From positions 68,314 to 132,313 of the forward strand of contig CAJMQN010000007.1 in NCBI GenBank assembly GCA_905215695.1: a stretch of DNA of 64,000 nt, given 5' to 3'. This document shows positions 57,590-64,000 of the stretch, one piece after another. The notes below the pieces were generated by a model that was not told the origin of the DNA, made no database searches, and saw nothing but the letters and a program-made list of their open reading frames with translations. The position numbers were made by a program, and so were the translations under genes. The stretch's first letter is position 1. Every line of letters starts with the position of its first letter. Origin of the DNA: an uncultured bacterium. Lineage in GTDB: Bacteria; Bacillota; Clostridia; Christensenellales; HGM11417.

Positions 57590-57984
57590 AACTGCCTGTC
57601 CGTATTCTCATCATCGCACTCGTTGCGGCGTCGATCTGCGGGGTGTCGGTCTTTGCGGCAACCCGCGAAAAACCGCAGATTGAAAACACTTACGATGAAA
57701 ATCTTCCGACGCTTATCGATTTCGGCGCAGAATGGTGTCCGCCCTGCCGTCAGCTCCGACCTGTGCTCGTAAAATTGCAGGAAAAGTACGCGGAACGAAT
57801 AAACTTTCAGTTTTATGATGTGGACGACCCCGCGAACGCGGAACTTGTGAACAAATACGGCGCAGCCTATCTGCCGACGCTTGTGTTTCTCGATAGTGAA
57901 GGAAACATCCTCTCGAGAATGGAGGGCGCGCGCACCGAGTTGCAGTTGGAAGCCGAATTTCTTCGGCTGGGGTGGACAGTATGA
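57586..57984 (+). CDS. Membrane-anchored thioredoxin-like protein
   Basis: A 132-residue protein. Residues 4-25 form a signal anchor (PVRILIIALVAASICGVSVF). The thioredoxin domain has the active site W50-C51-PP-C54 and the cis-proline part AAYLPTLVFLD. It should reduce or isomerise disulfides on the outer face, with electrons from the CcdA-like protein encoded next. Confidence 0.9.
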   Translation: MKLPVRILIIALVAASICGVSVFAATREKPQIENTYDENLPTLIDFGAEWCPPCRQLRPVLVKLQEKYAERINFQFYDVDDPANAELVNKYGAAYLPTLVFLDSEGNILSRMEGARTELQLEAEFLRLGWTV

Positions 57985-58670
57985 CAGGTTTTCTCGAGGG
58001 GCTGAGCGGTTTTATCGGCGGGAATCTTTGGTTGAGCTTAGGGGTTGCCTTCCTTGCGGGCGTGCTGACTTCGTTTACGCCCTGTTCGCTTTCGAGTATC
58101 CCGCTCGTCGTCGGATATGTGGGAGGATATTCCGAAAATCACAGAAGAGCGTTTCTGTATTCTCTGCTCTTCTGTCTGGGCATGACCGTCGTATTTGTGG
58201 CGCTCGGCGCAGTTACCGCTCTTCTCGGAAAGGCACTTTTGATGGCAAACGCGCTGTGGTATGCTCTTCTCGGGCTATTGATGGCGGCGATGGCTCTTCA
58301 GCTTTGGGGAGTTGTAAACTTTCTGCCCAAGAAGTGCGGCTATAAGTCGTCCGGTAAGAAAGGCGCGCTCGGCGCAATACTCACGGGGGCGCTCGGCGCG
58401 GTGTTTGCCTCACCCTGCGCGACGCCGGTGCTTGTGGCAATTTTGGCGGTGGTGGCGGCTCAGCATCAGGTCATATTGGGCGTATTTCTTTTACTCGTCT
58501 ATTCGATGGGGCACAGTGTCCTTTTGATTGCGGCGGGCACCGGCGTCGGCGCGGTTCGGCAACTGTCCGGCTCCGAAAAGTTTCGCAAAGCGGGGAAAAT
58601 TTTAAATATTATCCTCGGATTTGCTGTGTTTGCGCTTTCGCTCTATCTCTTCTACACAGCGTTTCTTTAA
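57981..58670 (+). CDS. ccdA: CcdA/DsbD-like membrane electron carrier
   Basis: A 229-residue membrane protein with six helices. One cysteine is in SFTPCSLSSIPLVVGYVGGY and the other in VFASPCATPVLVAIL, the pair that passes electrons across the membrane. ATG 57981 overlaps the thioredoxin stop (ATGA). With it and Rrf2 the operon is a small extracytoplasmic thiol-reducing system. No cytochrome c genes are near. Confidence 0.9.
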   Translation: MTGFLEGLSGFIGGNLWLSLGVAFLAGVLTSFTPCSLSSIPLVVGYVGGYSENHRRAFLYSLLFCLGMTVVFVALGAVTALLGKALLMANALWYALLGLLMAAMALQLWGVVNFLPKKCGYKSSGKKGALGAILTGALGAVFASPCATPVLVAILAVVAAQHQVILGVFLLLVYSMGHSVLLIAAGTGVGAVRQLSGSEKFRKAGKILNIILGFAVFALSLYLFYTAFL

Positions 58671-58677
58671 AAAAACA

Positions 58678-58713
58678 CCGGACGGCAGGGAAATGCCGTC
58701 CGGAAATTTTTTG
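58678..58713 (+). terminator. Terminator of the redox operon
   Basis: CCGGACGGCA / TGCCGTCCGG then AAATTTTTT. Confidence 0.9.
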
Positions 58714-58731
58714 TTCACACGCCAAAAATTC

Positions 58732-58760
58732 TTGATTTATTTTTTTCGATATGCTATAAT
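58732..58760 (+). promoter_or_regulatory. Promoter of tRNA-Val
   Basis: TTGATT (58732-58737), 17 bases, TATAAT (58755-58760). Confidence 0.75.
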
Positions 58761-58776
58761 TCAAAATACCGTGTGA

Positions 58777-58851
58777 GGGCAATTAACTCAGCGGGAGAGT
58801 GCCTCCGTCACAGGGAGGAAGTCACTGGTTCGATCCCAGTATTGCCCACCA
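58777..58851 (+). tRNA. tRNA-Val (anticodon CAC)
   Basis: Acceptor GGGCAAT/ATTGCCC, anticodon stem CCTCC/GGAGG with loop GTCACAG, T arm ACTGG-TTCGATC-CCAGT and encoded CCA. It reads GTG. Confidence 0.94.
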
Positions 58852-58854
58852 ATC

Positions 58855-58897
58855 AAAGCCTAAATCAAACTTTATCGGTTTGATTTAGGCTTTTTTT
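58855..58897. terminator. Bidirectional terminator
   Basis: AAAGCCTAAATCAAAC / GTTTGATTTAGGCTTT then TTTT. It serves tRNA-Val and the AraC gene. Confidence 0.9.
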
Positions 58898-59786
58898 ATT
58901 CGTCGGCGTAGGTGATTTTGCCGAGGCTCTTCGTATAGTTTCCCGAATAGTCGGAGGGTGGCATTCCGATATATTTTTTGAATTCTTTGGAAAAGTACAG
59001 AGGGTTTTCGTAGCCTACGAGCGCGGAGACCTCGTTGACCTTATATTTTTTGAGGGAGAGAAATTCCTTTGCCTTCTGCATGCGCAGGGAGGCGAGGTAG
59101 TGCGTAAAACAGAGATTGAGGTGCGCACGGAAGAGGCGGGAGAGATAACTTGGGTTGATTTTGCAGAACGCCGCCACTTCGCGGATAGAAAGTTCGGAAT
59201 TCGCAAAATTCTGCTCGATGTAGTAAATTGCTTCCGAGACATACGCCGGGAATACTTCTGTGTCCTTGTCCGTTTTATTTCCATGAATTTTGCAGATGAT
59301 ACCAAAGAGTTCATAGAGCAGTGAATTGGCAATCAAGTCCTTGGTTGCCGAGGGGATTTCTCCGCTCAATACCCGCGAAAACGCTTCATAGACTTCCTCA
59401 TTGTTTCCCGACAGCCGAGGGCATTCGCTTCGGAAATTCATGCGTTCCACCATGGTTTGCGCGAGCTTGCCCTGAAAGTTGATCCAAAAGATTTCCCATG
59501 GGTCTTCCTCGTCACGGCTGTGCTGGACAAGGGTGTCGGGATAGATGAGGAACAGGTCTCCTGCGTGCATGGGGAAATATTCGCCTTCCTGCATGAGAAC
59601 GCCCTGTCCTCTGTGCACATAGTGCAGGGAATAAAAGGGGAACTTCGCGGGCTTGATGGAGGTGATTTGCTTGTTGCACCGCGCCGTCCCGAACGCCAAG
59701 GCGTACAGGTCCGCGTTTTCGATTTTGTTGTCCACAAAGAATTCTGCCTTGAGGTATCTGCCAAAAAAATTGTTTCGAATCTGCAT
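58896..59786 (-). CDS. AraC-family transcriptional regulator
   Basis: A 296-residue AraC regulator. The N-terminal cupin (YSLHYVHRGQGVLMQEGEYFPMHAGDLFLIYPDTLVQH) binds a ligand. Two HTH motifs lie at about 200-290 (SIREVAAFCKINPSYLSRLFRAH and KVNEVSALVGYENPLYFSKEFKKYIGMPPSDY). ATG 59786 has AAAGGAGG 7 bases upstream. It diverges from the chimeric gene and probably controlled the original gene there. Confidence 0.92.
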   Translation of the reverse strand: MQIRNNFFGRYLKAEFFVDNKIENADLYALAFGTARCNKQITSIKPAKFPFYSLHYVHRGQGVLMQEGEYFPMHAGDLFLIYPDTLVQHSRDEEDPWEIFWINFQGKLAQTMVERMNFRSECPRLSGNNEEVYEAFSRVLSGEIPSATKDLIANSLLYELFGIICKIHGNKTDKDTEVFPAYVSEAIYYIEQNFANSELSIREVAAFCKINPSYLSRLFRAHLNLCFTHYLASLRMQKAKEFLSLKKYKVNEVSALVGYENPLYFSKEFKKYIGMPPSDYSGNYTKSLGKITYADE

Positions 59787-59826
59787 GGAAAGACCTCCTT
59801 TGTTCATGGTAGCATAATGTGATAGA

Positions 59827-59946
59827 AATGTCAATATAGACACATATTTTTTTGGAAAGACCCTTAAAAAATTCAAAAATCCCTTGTTTTTCGCGAAATA
59901 ACGCGATTTTGCAAAGTTAAAATGTCAGAATAATACATATTTTGGA
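59827..59946. promoter_or_regulatory. Two direct repeats, likely AraC operators
   Basis: AATGTCAATATAGACACATA (first 20 bases at 59827) and AATGTCAGAATAATACATAT (first 20 bases at 59921) share AATGTCA, A(C)ACATATTTT and TTTGGA, in the same direction and 94 bases apart. They lie between the divergent genes. AraC proteins often bind such direct repeats. Confidence 0.55.
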
Positions 59947-59958
59947 CATCAGGAAATA

Positions 59959-59987
59959 TGTACAAGCCGAAATTTACAGGCTATAAT
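59959..59987 (+). promoter_or_regulatory. Promoter of the chimeric gene
   Basis: TATAAT (59982-59987) is perfect, but the -35 (TGTACA, 59959-59964) is poor, which fits a promoter that needs an activator bound at the repeat just upstream. Confidence 0.5.
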
Positions 59988-60057
59988 GGAATACGGTGGA
60001 AAAAAACGGCAGGTTGCCCTTTCGATTCCGCCGGAATGTATCCGGGAGGAAAAAAGT

Positions 60058-61651
60058 ATGAGAGAGAAAAAGAAGACCGTAGTTACGCTTCTTCTGTGTT
60101 TCGCGCTCCTGTTCGGCGCCGTCGGCGCGTTTGTCGCGACGCGTCCCGCTGTTGCAGAGGAGAAGACCGCAAACGTCATCGCTGTCAATAAAATCAATAC
60201 GGCGGCGGGCATTCAGATTAAATTGACCTTCGATCAGGTGGGGGACAACGGGAATCCCACGATTCTCCCCCTGCGCGCGTACCTGAAGGACGTTTTGGGC
60301 GGACTTTCGGAGGAAGCGCAGGGCGGCATTTACTTTTCGGGAGATGAAGTAGGAGAATTAAAGAACCTTGAAATCAATATTCCCGCCGCCGAAGTCGAAA
60401 AACTTCCCCGCGTGATTGTGCTCGGCGGAGAGGGCATGGACATCAACCGCGGCGCGGACGGACCGGGAATACGGGGGACACTTTTCCATCACGGCGGACG
60501 GGCGTTCTTTCGGGACGGAAAACACCTGGCCGGGACTGGATTCCTGGCAGATGGCGGGCGCGTATCTCGCGCTCGGCGAGACGTCGCCGGCGCTCGGTTA
60601 TTTTCGGTTTGTGCGTGCGAGTCAGCGCGGGGACGGAAATCTGCCCTTTGCGGTATTTCCGGCGGAAGCCTGCCGCGCGCCCGAATCGCGGCAGACCTAC
60701 CTCAAGGGCATGAAATACCCCGAAGACGTCTTTCGATTCGAGTCGGGAGGGGGCGTAACCCGTGAATGGATCGGGCTGTATCGGCACTGGGTGGCGGAGA
60801 ATCCGCTCTCCGCGCTCGCCGCGGTCTGCCATATTTTGACCGCGTCCGAAATTTTTGCGAGTACGGGCGATCGCGTATGGCTCTGTGAAAATCTCGAAAG
60901 CGTTCGGCGGGCGGGGGACTTTCTGCTCTCTTTGCGTGCCGAAAACGGACTCTATGCGGGCTGTGCGTTCTATATTGAGATGATTCCGCGAAAGGAATAC
61001 GACGGAACTGCGCAATGCTATATTTTTCATGCGCTTAAGTCCTTGTCCGCCCTTTGCGCCGCCGCCGGAGAACCTGCGGAGGCGGAAAAGTGGAACAGAG
61101 AGGCGCTCGCACTGCAAAAAGCCTTTTGCGAATTCTTTATCCGGGAGGGGCACTGCGGCGAGTACGTGCATCCGGAACGGGAACTTGTGGACATTCACGG
61201 ACTGACCGACGTCAATTTTGCCGCGATTGCGTTCGGGCTGATTGAGGAAGGACTTGCGCGGGAGATTTGGAAACAGGTCGCCGCAGAACCGGATTTCTGG
61301 TGGGGCGGGATGCCGACGCAGGTTGTCGCCCGTCCCTATCTCGTTCGGGAGTGGGAGCTTGGCGGGGACGTGGGCTTTGTGCCCGACCGCGGAAAGGTGT
61401 ATGACATGGCGGCGATGGGACGGGTCTTCTATCTCGAAATGTATGCCGCCGCGCAGATGCGGGACTGGAATCGGCTCAAAGAGGGGGTCGCGCTCGTGAG
61501 CAGACGGGGTGTTGCGGACGGCGGATATTGGCGGGAACGGTACGGCATGTGCATGGACGGGAGCGCCGTCGGATACGGACCGGACCGCTATTGCGAGTAT
61601 CCTTCGGTACTGATCAGAACGATTCTCCGTACACCGGAAGTATTTGAATAG
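60058..61651 (+). pseudogene. Chimera: secreted-protein N-terminus joined out of frame to an alpha/alpha-barrel glycosidase
   Basis: The first part (60058 to about 60470) encodes a signal peptide (TVVTLLLCFALLFGAVGAF, ending RPAVAEE) and about 115 more residues (TAAGIQIKLTFDQVGDNGNP, GEVGELKNLE-like). At about 60470 the coding frame moves by one and the text becomes GGHFSITADGRSFGTENTWP, GLDSWQMAGAYLALGE, RASQRGDGNLPFAVFPAEAC and so on for about 390 residues to a stop at 61651. That part is the catalytic side of a six-hairpin glycosidase (amylase-like or rhamnosidase-like alpha/alpha barrel) without its N-terminus. So two truncated genes meet at a deletion scar. The glycosidase part has no own start site that fits. 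Substrate unknown. Confidence 0.65.
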
Positions 61652-61663
61652 ACAATTTTCTTT

Positions 61664-61703
61664 GTAAAAAGCCCCGACCGGATTTCGGAAGGGGCGTTTT
61701 TCT
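61664..61703 (+). terminator. Terminator after the glycosidase remnant
   Basis: GCCCCgaCCG / CGGaaGGGGC followed by GTTTTTC, with A run upstream. Confidence 0.8.
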
Positions 61704-61770
61704 TTTCCTGTCGAAATACGCCGAAGGGACGCAGATTGCGCCGCGGCAGCGCGGACTTTCTGCAAAAGAA

Positions 61771-61799
61771 TTGCATTTCCCGGCAGGATATGGTAAACT
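61771..61799 (+). promoter_or_regulatory. Promoter of the flavodiiron gene
   Basis: TTGCAT (61771-61776), 17 bases, TAAACT (61794-61799). Confidence 0.6.
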
Positions 61800-61835
61800 G
61801 TTGCCTGAAAAATGATACGAAACGAGGTTCCAAAT

Positions 61836-63011
61836 ATGTTCAAAGCAAGAAAGTTGAGAGAAGGGATCTATTGGGTGGGCGCGACGGACTGGAGCGTCCG
61901 CAATTTTCACGGGTACAGCACGGAAAGGGGGAGCACCTACAACGCCTATCTCCTCGTGAGCGACAAGATTGCGCTCATCGACACCGTAAAGCCCGGTTTT
62001 TCGGAGGAAATGCTCTCGCGGATTCGGTCGGTTGTAGATCCTTCCAAGATTGACTTTATCGTCTCCAACCACGCGGAGCCCGACCATTCGGGTGCGATTC
62101 GGGAAATCGCGGAACTTGCGCCCAATGCGGAAATCTACACCGTCGCAGGCTCCGGGAAGAAAGCGCTTTCGCTGTACTACGGCGACCTTCCGCTCAAGGA
62201 GATTCGTACGGGGGACAAACTGAATCTCGGAAAACTTTCGCTCTCCTTCGTGCAGACGCCCATGGTGCATTGGCCGGACAATATGGTCAGCTATTGCGAG
62301 GAGGAAAAGATTCTCTTTTCAAACGATGCGTTCGGACAGCATTTTGCATCTTCGGGCATTTTGGACGCGGAAAACGACGCGGCGGAGATTGCGTATCAGG
62401 CGAAGAAGTATTACGCGAATATCGTCAATCCCTACACTTCGCAGGTGGAAAAAGCGCTTTCCGCGCTCGCGGGACTGGAGATCGAACTGATTGCGCCCAG
62501 CCACGGCGTGCTCTGGACAAACCCCGATACGGCGCTCGACCTGTACCGTTCCTTCATCGGCGCGCAAAAGGAGAAAGCGGTGGTTGTGTTCGATTCGATG
62601 TGGCACTCCACCGAACGCATGGCGGAAGCCGTTGCGGAGACCTTCCGCGAGGCGGGTGTGGACACCAAGCTCTGCGACCTCAAGGTTTGGCACAATTCGG
62701 ATATCCTGACCGAGCTGTTGGACGCGAAATATCTCGCGGTGGGTTCGCCCTGCTTAAACAGCAATATGATGCCCACGGTGTCGGCATTCCTGTGCTATTT
62801 AAAGGGCTTGAAATACGACCCCAAACGTACCGTCGTATTCGGCTCTTACGGCTGGAATCCGGCATATCTCGGGGAAATCGAGGAGATTCTCGCGGGAATG
62901 AAATACATTCCGCTCCTGCCGGCGTTTAAAAATCAATTCCGACCGGACGAAGGGGGAATCCAAAAAATCAAGCTCGACCTCGCGGCGGCGCTCGCGGGCG
63001 CGGAGGGCTGA
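61836..63011 (+). CDS. Flavodiiron protein (A-type flavoprotein, FprA family)
   Basis: A 391-residue enzyme that reduces O2 to water or NO to N2O in anaerobes. The diiron ligands are in NHAEPDHSG (H79, E81, D83, H84), MVHWPDNM, FSNDAFGQH and PSHGVLW. The C-terminal flavodoxin domain (about 250-390) starts KAVVVFDSMWHSTERMAEAV and has GSPCLNSNMMPTVSAFL. The ATG at 61836 was chosen over an in-frame ATG 24 bases upstream because CGAGG lies between. It has no rubredoxin fusion. Confidence 0.95.
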   Translation: MFKARKLREGIYWVGATDWSVRNFHGYSTERGSTYNAYLLVSDKIALIDTVKPGFSEEMLSRIRSVVDPSKIDFIVSNHAEPDHSGAIREIAELAPNAEIYTVAGSGKKALSLYYGDLPLKEIRTGDKLNLGKLSLSFVQTPMVHWPDNMVSYCEEEKILFSNDAFGQHFASSGILDAENDAAEIAYQAKKYYANIVNPYTSQVEKALSALAGLEIELIAPSHGVLWTNPDTALDLYRSFIGAQKEKAVVVFDSMWHSTERMAEAVAETFREAGVDTKLCDLKVWHNSDILTELLDAKYLAVGSPCLNSNMMPTVSAFLCYLKGLKYDPKRTVVFGSYGWNPAYLGEIEEILAGMKYIPLLPAFKNQFRPDEGGIQKIKLDLAAALAGAEG

Positions 63012-63012
63012 C

Positions 63013-63744
63013 ATGGACAAGCAGAAGGTGTTTCGCCGCGTCAATCTTTTGACAAATCTGCTTCTCGGTCTGTCCTGCGTCGTCTTTCTCATCGTGTTCG
63101 CCGCGACGGGATACCGCAAGGACCGCGTTCCCGCCTGTATCGGCGTTGCGCTCGTTGCGCTTCTGCCCTTCGTCCTCGAAAAAATCTTCCGCATGAAATT
63201 CTCCAATTTCCTGCTTGCGGCATTTAACATTTGCTACATTCTCTCGGGAATTGTGGGGAGTATCTGGGGCGGGTGGTCAACCATTCCGCTCTACGATAAG
63301 ATTATTCACACGGTGGTCGTGGGCTACGCGGGGAGCATGGTCGGACTTCTCCTCTTGAGTCTGCTCGGCGACCTCGGCGGAATGAAACGCGCGACTGTCA
63401 TTCTCTTCTGCTTTTTCTGCGCCTCCACCATCGGCGCGCTGTGGGAGGTCTATGAATATTGCGCGGACCTTTGGCTCGGTCAGGTCGCGCAGGGTGCGCC
63501 TGTCGAGCTTGCAAACGGAAATTTCGGTACGCTCGTGGATGATACCATGCAGGACATCGTGGCAAACTCCCTCGGCGCACTCCTGTTTGCCCTTCACTAT
63601 ATTCTGCATCGCGTCACCGGAAAAAATCTTCTCATGGGTTCCATGCTCAAGGATTTTGAGAGCATGAAACGCGAAAATAAAAACGTTAGTTTGGAAAAAT
63701 CTGGAAAAGAACCCGAAGAAGAAAAAAATATTGAAAAAGAATGA
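63013..63744 (+). CDS. DUF2238-like membrane protein
   Basis: A 243-residue protein with six to seven membrane helices. LYDKIIHTVVVGYAGSMVG and IGALWEVYEYCADLWLG with a later DDTMQDIVANSLGALLF are the conserved His, Glu and Asp patches of the DUF2238/YjdF family. The tail is charged and cytosolic. Function unknown. It starts one base after the flavodiiron stop, so it is co-expressed with an oxygen-defence enzyme. Confidence 0.75.
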   Translation: MDKQKVFRRVNLLTNLLLGLSCVVFLIVFAATGYRKDRVPACIGVALVALLPFVLEKIFRMKFSNFLLAAFNICYILSGIVGSIWGGWSTIPLYDKIIHTVVVGYAGSMVGLLLLSLLGDLGGMKRATVILFCFFCASTIGALWEVYEYCADLWLGQVAQGAPVELANGNFGTLVDDTMQDIVANSLGALLFALHYILHRVTGKNLLMGSMLKDFESMKRENKNVSLEKSGKEPEEEKNIEKE

Positions 63745-63841
63745 AATATTTTTAAAAATATTTGGACGAAACCGGATTTCCGGACGATTATTTAACAGGT
63801 ATAATTCTAATTTCTTTCATAATTTCCCCCCAAGGGGAAGG

Positions 63842-63877
63842 AAAAAGAGTCCGCACTCACTATGCGGACTCTTTTTC
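63842..63877 (+). terminator. Bidirectional terminator near the right end
   Basis: AAAAAGAGTCCGCA / TGCGGACTCTTTTT. The region 63745-63841 shows no gene. Confidence 0.9.
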
Positions 63878-63972
63878 TATCAATTTTTTTATGAAAAAAC
63901 GGACGAATTTGAATTTTGAAACGACTATTGAGTATTGGGGATTTTTGATATTTCCTGTTTTAGGGAGAACCG

Positions 63973-64000
63973 AGGGCGCGCAAAGCAGTTTGCGCGCCCT
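63973..64000. terminator. Hairpin at the window edge
   Basis: AGGGCGCGCAAA / TTTGCGCGCCCT with loop GCAG. It is cut by the window end, so a U tract cannot be judged; it probably ends a gene beyond the window. Confidence 0.5.

Overview
The window is a chromosomal segment of an anaerobic, fermentative Clostridia-like member of the Bacillota, probably an uncultured gut lineage. The evidence is the complete S10-spc-alpha ribosomal gene order with map, a KOW gene, infA and rpmJ between adk and rpsM; zinc-binding (C+) forms of S14, S4 and L36; T-box, preQ1-I and ZTP leader RNAs; pyruvate formate-lyase with its activase; an oxygen-detoxifying flavodiiron protein; and sugar uptake without a dedicated ATPase. 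Most genes are moderately GC-rich. An AT-richer patch lies at 43.3-46.1 kb.

Layout. 0-2.1 kb: the 5' part of a lipoprotein gene on the minus strand, then a phage-type trio (tail fibre, tail-fibre chaperone, holin). 2.2-2.9 kb: two small XRE regulators. 3.0-19.6 kb: about 31 translation genes in two transcription blocks, S10/spc from a promoter at 3.0 kb and the alpha operon from a promoter at 16.46 kb embedded in the terminator of the previous block. 19.9-33.9 kb: housekeeping and metabolism: M29 aminopeptidase, GAPDH, tRNA-Arg, PRC-barrel protein, exonuclease/PHP/AEC transporter, an SPFH-zinc-ribbon cluster, a ZTP-riboswitch-controlled pflB-pflA-ybaK group, tRNA-Pro, an MFS transporter and an ATPase. 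34-39.7 kb: leuA under a leucine T-box, a FUSC-like membrane protein with a membrane-anchored flavodoxin, a metY remnant, a flavin reductase, and queT under a preQ1-I riboswitch followed by a second ECF S-component.

39.8-43.0 kb holds the most unusual single gene: a VanZ-family membrane protein whose first extracellular loop is replaced by about ten bacterial Ig-like (BIG2) domains. After tRNA-Arg(CCU) at 43.14 kb comes a decayed mobile segment: a lipoprotein, a frameshifted membrane gene, and a MobV relaxase cut off at about 46.15 kb against a decayed extracellular protein gene.

47.1-57.0 kb is a carbohydrate-type locus. A LacI regulator is preceded by a 24-bp operator, and a nearly identical copy precedes the operon it should control: two permeases, a lipoprotein binding protein, a nucleoside hydrolase, a large secreted repeat protein and two paralogous beta-propeller lipoproteins. 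57.1-58.7 kb is an Rrf2-thioredoxin-CcdA redox operon. After tRNA-Val come an AraC regulator, a divergent chimeric gene made of two truncated genes (secreted N-terminus plus alpha/alpha glycosidase), the flavodiiron protein and a membrane protein.

Broken genes (internally deleted PHP, metY tail, relaxase, two frameshifted genes, the chimeric glycosidase) recur through the accessory parts. This points to ongoing gene erosion or, for some junctions, assembly error.
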